NCBI GenBank assembly: GCA_015521505.1 | Contig: WAOB01000118.1 | Coordinates: 1 to 9,939 of the forward strand | Direction: 5' to 3' | Length of the DNA: 9,939 nt | Source of the DNA: Nanobdellati archaeon | Lineage (GTDB): Archaea; EX4484-52; JAADEF01 | In this document: piece after piece, positions 1-6,911 of the stretch | Layout: every line of letters starts with the position of its first letter | Position numbering within the stretch: position 1 is the stretch's first letter | Position numbers and translations under genes: made by a program | The notes under the pieces: model-generated | Seen by the model: only the letters and a program-made list of their open reading frames with translations | What the model was told of the DNA's origin: nothing | Database searches by the model: none

Positions 1-48
1 CACATATAGAGGAAAAATAGATTATTGAAAAAGTATTTTTAGATACAG

Positions 49-72
49 TTTTTCTTTTTTTATTTTTTATTT
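49..72 (+). terminator. U-rich candidate terminator for a convergent plus-strand transcript
   Basis: On the plus strand this stretch is almost pure T (T5-C-T7-A-T6-A-T3). Archaeal RNA polymerase terminates at U-rich tracts without needing a hairpin. A gene entering from the left and ending near base 20 or 28 would end just before it. No such gene is visible in the window, so the assignment rests on composition only. Confidence 0.25.
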
Positions 73-140
73 AATGGAGTATTTCCACAGCCTAACGAAC
101 ACATTCATCCAAATCCCGGTAAATCTTTGTTTCAACATAT

Positions 141-160
141 TAAATACAATAAAAATAATT
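141..160 (-). terminator. U-rich candidate terminator after atpD
   Basis: Downstream of the atpD stop codon (TAG, 170-168) the transcript-sense strand reads TATATATAATTATTTTTATT, a U-rich run typical of intrinsic archaeal termination. No strong hairpin precedes it. It is the first U-rich tract after the last recognised ATPase gene and so a plausible operon end. Confidence 0.3.
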
Positions 161-167
161 ATATATA

Positions 168-779
168 CTACCTCTTCCCCTTAATCCTCTTCAACCTAAT
201 AACATTCTCTCTCTCCATCTCATCTAACATCATCTTAACCCAAGCAATGCTTTCTTGTAAATCAGGAATAACTTTATTTTCCAAAGCATTCACTCTTCTT
301 TTGGTTTTTTCAATCTCCTCTAAAAGATTTCTTATACTTATCTCAATTTCTGCTGCTTTCAAAATATCAACAAAAATTTCCTCATAGAGATTTACTGCTT
401 CAATCATCTTAGATGAGAAAGGTAGCAAAACCGCCTTACCTTTAATCTTTCTTTCTACTTTAACCTCTACCTTAGGCATTTTAACTCCCATTACATTTTT
501 AACCAACACATCAACATGATTCTCTCTTGCCAAAACTTCTCCAACTAAATCAATCTCATCAGCACTTTCCTCAAGTTCTATCTCAAAAACAAGTTTATTA
601 GCCTTAATAAGCTTCTCAACAAGCTGTTTCTTAACATCTCTAACATCCTTAAGCATGTTCCTCAATTCCAAAATCAAACCATCTCTCTTCTTCTTAAGTA
701 GTTTATGACCATTAACTGCTAACTTAAGCTTCCTTTTTAAATTCAAAAGCTCCATTCTCGTAGGTTTAATATCCTTCAT
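168..779 (-). CDS. atpD: A-type ATP synthase subunit D (central stalk)
   Basis: This 203-residue protein is subunit D, the rotating central shaft that sits inside the A3B3 head and links it, through F and C, to the membrane ring. The N-terminus MKDIKPTRMELLNLKRKLKL, followed by GHKLLKKKRDGLI, is the family signature. Long charged helices at both ends (about residues 1-75 and 140-200) fit the antiparallel coiled coil, and the length is close to the family's usual 200-215. The start is supported by AGAGGTG at 792-786, six bases before the ATG. It is the last gene of the ATPase cluster but is separated from atpB by an extra gene and a 182-bp spacer, and it has a TATA-like box of its own. The usual order places D directly after B, so this separation is the odd point. 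Identification is secure. Confidence 0.97.
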   Translation of the reverse strand: MKDIKPTRMELLNLKRKLKLAVNGHKLLKKKRDGLILELRNMLKDVRDVKKQLVEKLIKANKLVFEIELEESADEIDLVGEVLARENHVDVLVKNVMGVKMPKVEVKVERKIKGKAVLLPFSSKMIEAVNLYEEIFVDILKAAEIEISIRNLLEEIEKTKRRVNALENKVIPDLQESIAWVKMMLDEMERENVIRLKRIKGKR

Positions 780-785
780 CTAAAA

Positions 786-792
786 CACCTCT
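786..792 (-). promoter_or_regulatory. Ribosome binding site of atpD
   Basis: AGAGGTG in transcript sense lies six bases upstream of the atpD ATG. It matches seven of the bases complementary to the archaeal 16S rRNA 3' end except for the first A. The same six-base spacing occurs before atpK, atpC and atpA, which supports this start. Confidence 0.7.
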
Positions 793-794
793 TA

Positions 795-956
795 TACCAT
801 GGGCAAATTCTTATGGTAAGGCATTAATTATATACTCTAATTGCTGGGAATCTGTAAAATAGTTTTACTATTGGACAATCATCTTGAAGGCTGAAAGGAG
901 TAAGTCCCTTTTTAGCCACCTCTTATGAATTGTGATTGTGGCTCTGCCGTTAGGCA
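795..956. repeat. Cluster of inverted repeats in the spacer before atpD
   Basis: The 182-bp spacer 780-961 has no recognisable gene but several short inverted repeats. TACCAT 795-800 pairs with ATGGTA 813-818. GTAAAA 854-859 pairs with TTTTAC 863-868, with a three-base loop. GGCT 889-892 plus AAAGG 894-898 pairs with CCTTT 907-911 plus AGCC 914-917, giving a nine-pair stem around an eight-base loop. AGCCAC 914-919 pairs with GTGGCT 938-943. TGCC 945-948 pairs with GGCA 953-956. They could be a structured leader or processing region for the atpD message, a small RNA, or the decayed end of a mobile element. The sequence does not decide between these. Confidence 0.4.
826..834 (-). promoter_or_regulatory. 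TATA-like box, possible separate atpD promoter
   Basis: In transcript sense the strand reads TATATAATT at 834-826. Transcription about 24-27 bases downstream would begin near 800-805, giving a leader of about 25 bases that includes the atpD ribosome binding site. No other operon gene after H has a spacer long enough for a promoter of this kind. In such AT-rich DNA a TATA-like match can occur by chance. Confidence 0.35.
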
Positions 957-961
957 ATTAA

Positions 962-1726
962 TTATGGGTGCATGGACGAATGTCCTGCTATGGGTTTCAA
1001 AACTTCCAAATCTCTTATCCCGTCTTTACTTATATTCATTACTCTATCAACATAAATTCCATCGTTGTAGTACTCTCCTGATTTCTTGCTTAAATCCACT
1101 TCAATGCCAGCAATATAAACAACATCAAGGTTCTCTTCCTTAGCCAAATCAAACAGCTCTTTAATCATGTGCTCTTCTGAAGATTTAAGCAGCTTTAAAG
1201 TTATATTCTCTAAGTTATCTCCTTCATCTTTAACATATTCTATAAATCTTTTAAGGTAAAGCAGATCAATATCTCTTGGTATATCATTACTTTCAAACAA
1301 ATTCTTTATAGCACCACAAGCAGTTGAGTGCTTTTTGTGATGATATCTAATAAAGTACCCATAACCTCTCTCATTATCATACCCTATATGAGAGAGATGT
1401 AAAACAAAAAGCTTCTTCATCTTTTCATCAGGTATGTGATGAGCAGCAGGAATTAAACTCTCCTTCGTATGAAAATTAGGTAAAAATATGCCACCAAAAA
1501 CCCTCCTTTCATATATCTCGTCATTCTTAATAATATCATCTTTACTATTACCTTCTCTTATTTCTCTTTTAATCTCTTCCAAAACTGTTGTGCACTGATC
1601 ATCACTACACCCTACATAAACCATTATGGCATTTTCTCCTATCTCTATATATTTATCTTTCAAAATCCTCTTAACAAACCCGCTAAAATCTTCTAAGGAA
1701 ATGCTGTTCTCTAACAGCATACGCAT
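962..1726 (-). CDS. LCIB/LCIC-type beta-carbonic anhydrase-like protein
   Basis: This 254-residue protein is not an ATPase subunit. It matches what I know of the limiting-CO2-inducible B/C family, zinc enzymes of the beta-carbonic anhydrase fold that interconvert CO2 and bicarbonate. Visible motifs in order are C40-S-D42-D (family C-x-D-E), FGG near 77-79, AAHHIPDE with H96 and H97, HLSHIGYD with H113, R127, and STACGA with C137. A C-terminal segment YIAGIEVD (about 204-211) fits the family's last strand. The family binds zinc by two Cys and one His; C40, C137 and H96 or H97 are my candidates. There is no signal peptide or membrane segment, so it should be cytoplasmic. The ATG overlaps the atpB stop by one base (TGATG). 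An ATG at 1720, behind GTGAT, is an alternative start. The tight overlap implies translation with atpB. Activity is unproven; some family members are inactive. Confidence 0.75.
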   Translation of the reverse strand: MRMLLENSISLEDFSGFVKRILKDKYIEIGENAIMVYVGCSDDQCTTVLEEIKREIREGNSKDDIIKNDEIYERRVFGGIFLPNFHTKESLIPAAHHIPDEKMKKLFVLHLSHIGYDNERGYGYFIRYHHKKHSTACGAIKNLFESNDIPRDIDLLYLKRFIEYVKDEGDNLENITLKLLKSSEEHMIKELFDLAKEENLDVVYIAGIEVDLSKKSGEYYNDGIYVDRVMNISKDGIRDLEVLKPIAGHSSMHP

Positions 1727-3111
1727 CACTTCTTAGATTTATAATACTTCTTTTTAGTTTCAGGTTTTATCTTAACAAGCTCATGCTCTGGTATCATACT
1801 AAACAAATCCCAAGCAATATCTAAGCTTTGCTCTATACTTCTATCCTCGTAAAGTCCTTGTTTAACAAACCTTTCCTCAAAAGCATCTGCAAAATCCAAA
1901 AACTTTAAGTCTCTCTCGCTTAAAGCATCCCTACCTACTATAGCAACTAAACCTCTCAAATCCTTGCCTTCTGCATAAGCAGAGTAAAGCTGTTCATAAA
2001 CCTCCTTATGATCCTCTCTCGTCTTACTCTTACCTATTCCATTATTCATCAACCTACTTAAACCTAAAAGCACATCAATTGGTGGGTAAATACCTTTCCT
2101 ATGTAAATCTCTTCCTAAAACAATCTGTCCTTCTGTAATATAACCTGTTAAATCAGGTATTGGATGAGTAATATCATCACCAGGCATTGTCAATATAGGC
2201 ATTTGAGTTACAGATCCTTTCTTACCTTTAATAATACCTGCTCTCTCATAAATAGTTGCTAAATCAGTATACATGTAACCAGGATACCCTCTCCTTCCAG
2301 GTATTTCCTCTCTTGCAGATGCAATCTCTCTTAAAGATTCTGCATAATTAGTCATATCTGTCAAAATAACCAAAACATGCATGCCCTTTTCGTAAGCCAA
2401 ATATTCTGCTGCTGTTAAAGCCAATCTAGGAGTTAGCAATCTCTCAGATGCAGGATCATCTGCTAAATTTAAAAACACCACTGCTCTTTCAATAGCACCA
2501 GTTTTTTCAAACTCATTAATAAACTTATATGCCTCTTCATGTGTAATACCCATAGCAGCAAAAACAACTGCAAAATCCTCTTCCTTACCTGGTACTTTTG
2601 CTTGCCTTGCTATTTGTAATGCTATATCATTATGTGGTAAACCGCTTCCAGAGAAAATAGGTAGTTTTTGTCCTCTAACGAGAGTGTGCATAACATCTAT
2701 AGTTGAGATACCAGTTTGAATAAAATCTTGTGGTTTTGCTCGGGAATAAGGATTTATAGCGTTACCAATAACCTCCATAGCCTCTCCCTTAGTTATTTTC
2801 ATACCTTTATCTATAACCTCTCCTCTTCCATTAAACACCCTACCTATAATCTCATCACTAACCTTAAACCTAAACACATCCCCTAAAAACCTTACAGATG
2901 AGGTTAAACTCATACCTGTTGTATCTTCAAAACTCTGCACCACAACCAAATCCTTAGAGGTATCTAAAACCTGCCCAAGTTTGGTTTCACCACTATCTAG
3001 TTTAATCTTAACCAGCTCACCATAACCAACTGCATGAGTTTTCCTAACAAAAAGCAAAGGTCCTTTTATTGCTTCTACTGTTTTATACTCCTTCCTACTC
3101 TCTATATTCAT
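1726..3111 (-). CDS. atpB: A-type ATP synthase subunit B (non-catalytic, regulatory)
   Basis: Subunit B alternates with A in the A3B3 head. It binds nucleotide at the interface but does not hydrolyse it. The 461 residues have the family length. As expected for B, the P-loop is replaced: FSGSGLPHN at 153-161 stands where A has its Walker A. Further signatures are [17 protein letters not shown] (120-136), [17 protein letters not shown] (268-284) and [10 protein letters not shown] (351-360). I chose the ATG at 3111 because GGTGA lies five bases before it. A GTG at 3120 in the same frame is part of that ribosome binding region and would add only three residues. The gene follows atpA after 14 bases, and its stop overlaps the next start. 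Identification is secure. Confidence 0.97.
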   Translation of the reverse strand: MNIESRKEYKTVEAIKGPLLFVRKTHAVGYGELVKIKLDSGETKLGQVLDTSKDLVVVQSFEDTTGMSLTSSVRFLGDVFRFKVSDEIIGRVFNGRGEVIDKGMKITKGEAMEVIGNAINPYSRAKPQDFIQTGISTIDVMHTLVRGQKLPIFSGSGLPHNDIALQIARQAKVPGKEEDFAVVFAAMGITHEEAYKFINEFEKTGAIERAVVFLNLADDPASERLLTPRLALTAAEYLAYEKGMHVLVILTDMTNYAESLREIASAREEIPGRRGYPGYMYTDLATIYERAGIIKGKKGSVTQMPILTMPGDDITHPIPDLTGYITEGQIVLGRDLHRKGIYPPIDVLLGLSRLMNNGIGKSKTREDHKEVYEQLYSAYAEGKDLRGLVAIVGRDALSERDLKFLDFADAFEERFVKQGLYEDRSIEQSLDIAWDLFSMIPEHELVKIKPETKKKYYKSKK

Positions 3112-3125
3112 ACTTCTCACCCTTA

Positions 3126-4886
3126 TTACATAAAGCTTTTCTCAATCTCTTCAAGTTCTTTATCTATTTCCTTACTAACCTCTTGTGCTTTTTTCTTATA
3201 ATCTTTAGCATACCTAATTTCTGCAATCCTGCTAAAGGATTTCATACTAACAATATGCTGTGCCTTAACACCCTTATCTATAAGTTCCATAACCTTTTCT
3301 CCTTTATCTAAAATCAAACTCAACAACAAGTAAGTTTTCTCAACACTGCTATATGCATCATTCTCATCAAAAGCATTCTGCTGTAAGAAGAACTCTCTCA
3401 AAAGCTTAGCAATAAACAAGATACCTTGCTCTTTATCTGGTAATGCATCACTACCTACAAGCTGAACAATTTCTTGAAGTTTTTCCTCCTCCTGCAAGAT
3501 GCTCATAGCTTTACTAACTTTCTCATTCCAATCTTTGGAAGTGTTTTCATTAAACCATTCCTGCAAAGTATCCTTATACAAACTATAGCTTTGCAACCAA
3601 TTAATAGCTGGGAAGTGCTTTCTTCTTGCTAATTTAGCATCTAAAGCCCAGAAAACCTTAACTATTCTTAAAGTGTTTTGAGTAACTGGCTCTGAGAAAT
3701 CTCCTCCTGGGGGGGAGACAGCACCTATAATAGTTACTGATCCAACATTCTCATTTAAAGTTACAACTCTTCCTGCTCTCTCATAAAACTCAGCAAGTTT
3801 TGATGCCAATCTTGCAGGATAACCTTCCTCTCCAGGAATCTCTTCAAGCCGAGAACTAATTTCTCTCATAGCTTCAGCCCACCTTGATGTGGAATCAGCC
3901 ATCAAAGCAACATCATAACCCATATCCCTATAGTATTCAGCAATAGTTATACCTGTATAGATGCTTGATTCTCTTGCAGCAACAGGCATATTAGAGGTGT
4001 TAGCAATCAAAGTTGTTCTGTTCATCAAAGCCTTACCACTATTTGGATCAATAAGTTCTGGAAACTCAACCAAAACCTCTGTCATCTCATTACCTCTCTC
4101 ACCACAACCAATATAAACTATGACTTGAGCATCAGAGTACTTTGCCAAACTTTGTTGGGTAACAGTCTTACCAGAACCAAAAGGTCCTGGTATAGCAGCA
4201 GTACCTCCTTTTGCTATAGGAAAGAGAGCATCCAAAATCCGCATACCTGTTATCAAGGGCACTTTAGGTGGTAATTTCTCCTTATATGGTCTTGGCTTTC
4301 TAATAGGCCAAATCTGCATCATTTTAATTTCCTCTCCACTATCCAACTTAGCAACAACATCCTCTACAGTATATTCTCCTTCCTTAATCTCAACGACTTT
4401 ACCTCCCTTATAATCAGGAGGAACCATTATCTTATGAACTATAAGTTCTGTTTCCTTAACCTCTCCTACAATACTTCCAGGCTCAACATAAGCACCTTTT
4501 TTAACTAAAGGTTTAAACTTCCACTTCTTTTTCCTATCTAAAGCATTAACTCTTGCTCCTCTCTTAATAAAATCTCCCTGCAGAGATTTCATAACCTCCA
4601 AGGGTCTTTGAATACCATCATAAATGCTTTGCATTATTCCAGGACCAAGCTCAACAGTTAACGGCTGGTTATATGTAATAACTCTCTCCCCTGGTTTTAA
4701 ACCAGAAGTATCTTCATAAACCTGTATGGTTGCTTTATCACCATTAATTTGAATAACCTCTCCTATAAGTTCTTCTTCTCCGACATAAACTACATCATAC
4801 ATGTTAGCATCCAATCCTTCTGCTATCACTACCGGACCTGAAACCCTATAAATCTTACCTTCTTTTGCTTTCATCTCAACCACCAT
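3126..4886 (-). CDS. atpA: A-type ATP synthase catalytic subunit A
   Basis: Subunit A is the catalytic subunit that makes or hydrolyses ATP in the A3B3 head. The 586 residues show the N-terminal beta-barrel ([15 protein letters not shown], 11-25), the non-homologous bulge that distinguishes A/V from F types (about 115-200), the P-loop GPFGSGKT (234-241, K240), the catalytic-glutamate motif [10 protein letters not shown] (262-271, E263), the Walker B-type strand [10 protein letters not shown] (327-336) and [10 protein letters not shown] (391-400). There is no intein, although this gene carries one at the P-loop in several archaea. GGAGAG six bases before the ATG supports this start; an ATG at 4874 behind GGTGG is a weaker alternative. 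The start shares one base with the atpF stop (TAATG). A run of seven C residues (plus-strand G at 3709-3715) encodes part of SPPGG. Identification is secure. Confidence 0.98.
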   Translation of the reverse strand: MVVEMKAKEGKIYRVSGPVVIAEGLDANMYDVVYVGEEELIGEVIQINGDKATIQVYEDTSGLKPGERVITYNQPLTVELGPGIMQSIYDGIQRPLEVMKSLQGDFIKRGARVNALDRKKKWKFKPLVKKGAYVEPGSIVGEVKETELIVHKIMVPPDYKGGKVVEIKEGEYTVEDVVAKLDSGEEIKMMQIWPIRKPRPYKEKLPPKVPLITGMRILDALFPIAKGGTAAIPGPFGSGKTVTQQSLAKYSDAQVIVYIGCGERGNEMTEVLVEFPELIDPNSGKALMNRTTLIANTSNMPVAARESSIYTGITIAEYYRDMGYDVALMADSTSRWAEAMREISSRLEEIPGEEGYPARLASKLAEFYERAGRVVTLNENVGSVTIIGAVSPPGGDFSEPVTQNTLRIVKVFWALDAKLARRKHFPAINWLQSYSLYKDTLQEWFNENTSKDWNEKVSKAMSILQEEEKLQEIVQLVGSDALPDKEQGILFIAKLLREFFLQQNAFDENDAYSSVEKTYLLLSLILDKGEKVMELIDKGVKAQHIVSMKSFSRIAEIRYAKDYKKKAQEVSKEIDKELEEIEKSFM

Positions 4887-5182
4887 TACAAACTCTCCAT
4901 CTCTATTCCTAATGCTCTCTTAATCATTAACCTCAAACTCTCATCTTCTGCTTTTTCTGGATGTAAAACAAAAAACAACGGCTTTTTGGAAGTAATCATT
5001 TTGTCCTTAACAAATGGTTTTAACTTCTCAAAAGCCCTGCCATCTATGATAATGAGCGATTTATCTTCATCAATCAAACGCTCAAGCATGCTCTCCTCTC
5101 CCTCTCTAATCACTACAATATCTTTCACACCAAGCATCCTAAAACCCTTGACAAAATCACCATAACCAGCAATGGAAATCAT
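4886..5182 (-). CDS. atpF: A-type ATP synthase subunit F (central stalk)
   Basis: Subunit F is a small Rossmann-like protein that binds subunit D in the rotating central stalk and tunes the coupling of head and ring. The 98-residue length is usual. The N-terminal strand and loop [19 protein letters not shown] correspond to the family pattern (I-x-x-x-G-D-x-D-x-V-x-G-F-R-L-A-G). The C-terminal helix [14 protein letters not shown] matches the family's IKRAIGI ending. It overlaps atpC by four bases (ATGA), has GGTGA six bases before the start, and ends in TAATG with atpA. Translational coupling through F is therefore likely. Confidence 0.92.
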   Translation of the reverse strand: MISIAGYGDFVKGFRMLGVKDIVVIREGEESMLERLIDEDKSLIIIDGRAFEKLKPFVKDKMITSKKPLFFVLHPEKAEDESLRLMIKRALGIEMESL

Positions 5183-6087
5183 AATATCTCACCCACCATT
5201 TCTTTGATTCTTTCTTTACCTAACCTGTTCTCATACCTCTTAGATTTTGCGATCAAATTCATTACCTTAAACTCATGCTCAAGCAAAATCAAATAAGCAA
5301 GAAGAGAAGCATAACTAAACACCTCGTGGGCAAACACTTTTTTAGCACTTTCTAAAAGAATCTTATTGATTTCATCACTAATCCTCTTTTTTGTCTTATA
5401 CAATAGTTCTCTCATTTTATTACTCATGCTAATTTCCACATCAAGTTCATTCAACTTCTTATCAATGTCAATCAAAACACTACTAACATATAAATTGATA
5501 AATTTGTCTTCCTTAAAGGTTATGATAATACGCTCTAAAGAATCAAGTCTGTATTTGTAAAGCAATATCATAGCACCTCCAAGATCGTCTTTACTTATCA
5601 TATTCTGCACATTTTTCGCAAGTTTTTTATTTCTAAACAAATACATAACAAGATCGTAAACATGGACATCTCCATAAAATCTCTCAAGGAATACATTCAT
5701 TTCGGGAGTTGTCAAAAGAGACGATTTTAAAACATCAAAATCTCTCTTTGTAGAAATACCAGACAGCATCAATGATACAATTTTTATTTTATAATCAAGA
5801 AGATAATCTCTAATTATCATCAAAGCTCTCTTATCATCCAACTTAACAGCACTCCTCTCTAATTTTAATATAGTGTAGATATATTTTGCCTTACACATAA
5901 CACTCAACAATTCCTCTTTATCATATAACAAACCATATTCTTTCACAATATATTCATATATATTAGATCTTTGCCTCAAATCATCTATTATCTGCTCTAC
6001 AGAAACATCTATGAAATCATAATATTCTCTCGTCCTTATCATTTCTCTCCTCATAAACTTCATCTTTGTATATATGTACTCTATCAT
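5179..6087 (-). CDS. atpC: A-type ATP synthase subunit C (stalk-to-ring adapter, V-ATPase subunit d-like)
   Basis: Subunit C is the funnel-shaped adapter between the D/F shaft and the K ring. Sequence similarity within this family is low, so the call rests on position between E and F, length class and pattern. The protein is almost entirely helical and charged, has repeated helical units with a YDLVMYLFRNKKLAKNV-type segment (about 143-159), and ends with EHEFKVMNLIAKSKRYENR (about 268-286), corresponding to the conserved E-x-E-V-x-N-L-R-x-I region. At 302 residues it is shorter than many archaeal homologues, which are often around 340-390, so some peripheral helices may be reduced. AGGAGAT six bases before the ATG supports the start. 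It overlaps atpE and atpF by four bases each. Confidence 0.88.
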   Translation of the reverse strand: MIEYIYTKMKFMRREMIRTREYYDFIDVSVEQIIDDLRQRSNIYEYIVKEYGLLYDKEELLSVMCKAKYIYTILKLERSAVKLDDKRALMIIRDYLLDYKIKIVSLMLSGISTKRDFDVLKSSLLTTPEMNVFLERFYGDVHVYDLVMYLFRNKKLAKNVQNMISKDDLGGAMILLYKYRLDSLERIIITFKEDKFINLYVSSVLIDIDKKLNELDVEISMSNKMRELLYKTKKRISDEINKILLESAKKVFAHEVFSYASLLAYLILLEHEFKVMNLIAKSKRYENRLGKERIKEMVGEIL

Positions 6088-6623
6088 AATAACATCTCCT
6101 CTATCTTTACCTTAATTGCATCTTTTAGACCATTTAAACTAAAATCTACTCTCTCAGAAGGTGTCTCAACAACTACACCAAAATCAATATCTTCACGAGA
6201 TTTAACACTCATACTCTTAAATATCCTTTTAACTAATTCTTCATCGTTCTTAGAACAATAAACCACTCCTTTGTCTCCAAAATTATCTTTAACCAAAGAA
6301 TATATTTTAGAATAGATCTCTTCTTTATCTTTATCACTCATATTTATAATCTTACTAATAAGGTTCTCACTAATCTCCTCCAAAATCTTTTGTTTTTCCA
6401 TCATAGCATTCTTCTTTATCTCATATAGTTTTTTAAAATAATACTCGTTCATTTCCTCATCCGCTTCTCTAAGCATCTTCTCTCTTAAGATATCAACTTC
6501 TTTTTTAATTTTCTTAAGGTTCTCCTTCTCTTTCTCTCTAATTTCTTTCTTAGCATCCTCTTTTATCTTAAGTGCCTCTTCCTCTGCTTTTAATATAATG
6601 GCCTCTCTTAATTTATTTACCAT
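6084..6623 (-). CDS. atpE: A-type ATP synthase subunit E (peripheral stalk)
   Basis: Subunit E pairs with subunit H to form the peripheral stalks that hold the head against the rotating shaft. The first ~95 of 179 residues are a continuous, strongly charged coiled coil (repeated K/E pattern from KAEEEALKIKEDAKKEI onward). The C-terminal part, about 110-179, is the mixed alpha/beta domain that docks on the head, with DFGVVVETPSERVDFSLNGL (146-165) matching the family's G-G-V-V-V-x-x-x-x-G-x-x-x-x-x-N-T region. Length is a little under the usual 185-200. GGTGGTATAG precedes the ATG. It follows atpK after the longest gap inside the H-to-B block (49 bp) and overlaps atpC by ATGA. Confidence 0.93.
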   Translation of the reverse strand: MVNKLREAIILKAEEEALKIKEDAKKEIREKEKENLKKIKKEVDILREKMLREADEEMNEYYFKKLYEIKKNAMMEKQKILEEISENLISKIINMSDKDKEEIYSKIYSLVKDNFGDKGVVYCSKNDEELVKRIFKSMSVKSREDIDFGVVVETPSERVDFSLNGLKDAIKVKIEEMLL

Positions 6624-6652
6624 CTATACCACCAATACCACTGATTTTCTTC

Positions 6653-6665
6653 AAAAAATAAAAAA
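6653..6665 (-). terminator. U-rich tract in the K-E gap, possible partial terminator
   Basis: Eight bases after the atpK stop codon, the transcript-sense strand reads T6-A-T6. Archaeal termination depends on such U tracts. Because the operon must continue into E-C-F-A-B, read-through must be common. Partial termination here would give more H-I-K message than downstream message, consistent with the many K copies per enzyme. There is no strong hairpin. Confidence 0.3.
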
Positions 6666-6672
6666 TATCAAA

Positions 6673-6894
6673 TCACACAACGAACAAAATCAACAATGCA
6701 ATTACAAATCCAAAAATCACTAATGTTTCAGGAATAACTGTCATTAACAAACCCTTACCAAAAAATTTTTCATCCTCTGCCATAGCAGCAACAGCAGATG
6801 CTCCTATTCTTGCTTCAGCAATACCGCTTGCAATAGCACTCAATCCTAATGCCAAACTTGCAGCCAACGCTTTCATTCCAACCTCTTCTACCAT
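6673..6894 (-). CDS. atpK: A-type ATP synthase subunit K (rotor ring, proteolipid)
   Basis: Subunit K forms the membrane rotor ring that carries ions past subunit I. The 73 residues make one hairpin of two membrane helices (about 6-38 and 48-73) joined by the polar loop AEDEKFFGKG. The ion-binding carboxylate is E56 in VIPETLVIFG. E26 in helix 1 (SGIAEAR) lies where Na+-binding rings have a glutamine. I chose the ATG at 6894 because a perfect GGAGGTG (6907-6901) ends six bases before it. An in-frame ATG at 6909 overlaps that ribosome binding site and would add five hydrophilic residues. This is a simple two-helix K, not a duplicated form. It lies 17 bases after atpI. Confidence 0.95.
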   Translation of the reverse strand: MVEEVGMKALAASLALGLSAIASGIAEARIGASAVAAMAEDEKFFGKGLLMTVIPETLVIFGFVIALLILFVV

Positions 6895-6900
6895 TTTAAA

Positions 6901-6907
6901 CACCTCC
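6901..6907 (-). promoter_or_regulatory. Strong ribosome binding site of atpK
   Basis: GGAGGTG in transcript sense, six bases before the ATG at 6894. It is the longest match to the archaeal anti-Shine-Dalgarno sequence in the operon, and it decides the start codon against the ATG at 6909. It fits the need for many K copies per complex. Confidence 0.8.
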
Positions 6908-6911
6908 ATAA

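Larger units (their letters stand above)
1..167. other. Non-coding 3' flank of the ATPase operon
   Basis: No gene can be supported here. All three plus-strand frames hit stops within the first 39 bases, so at most the last few codons of a convergent plus-strand gene could lie at 1-28. A T-rich block at 49-72 is followed by a less AT-biased stretch (about 76-120) that contains the octamer GCCTAACG at 90-97. A 36-codon plus-strand ORF (74-184) and a 23-residue minus-strand ORF (138-67) are open but have no ribosome binding site and no recognisable product. Confidence 0.6.

Noticed and set aside
67..138. Minus-strand 23-residue frame (MLKQRFTGIWMNVF...) after atpD
   Set aside because: Open with ATG and TAA, but no ribosome binding site and no known product; chance is likely at this length.
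127..387. Plus-strand open frame of 86 codons antisense to the 3' end of atpD
   Set aside because: It lies mostly opposite a secure gene, is low in complexity, and has no ribosome binding site or recognisable domain.
868..957. Minus-strand open stretch of about 29 codons in the spacer before atpD, and another frame open from about 1028 to 912
   Set aside because: No ATG start with a ribosome binding site. I considered a decayed transposase (TnpB) C-terminus, but no diagnostic motif such as the zinc-finger cysteines or R-D-x-N-A is present.
780..961. Possible tRNA, box C/D RNA or IS200/IS605 end in the spacer
   Set aside because: No T-loop consensus or acceptor stem, no paired C and D boxes at usual spacing, and no transposase gene nearby. 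The hairpins alone do not identify a class.
925..1143. Plus-strand open frame of 72 codons opposite the carbonic anhydrase-like gene, starting MNCDCGSAV
   Set aside because: It is antisense to a gene with clear family motifs, has no ribosome binding site, and its product is not recognisable.
4160..4190. Intein insertion at the P-loop of subunit A
   Set aside because: The P-loop GPFGSGKT runs straight into [10 protein letters not shown], as in intein-free homologues.
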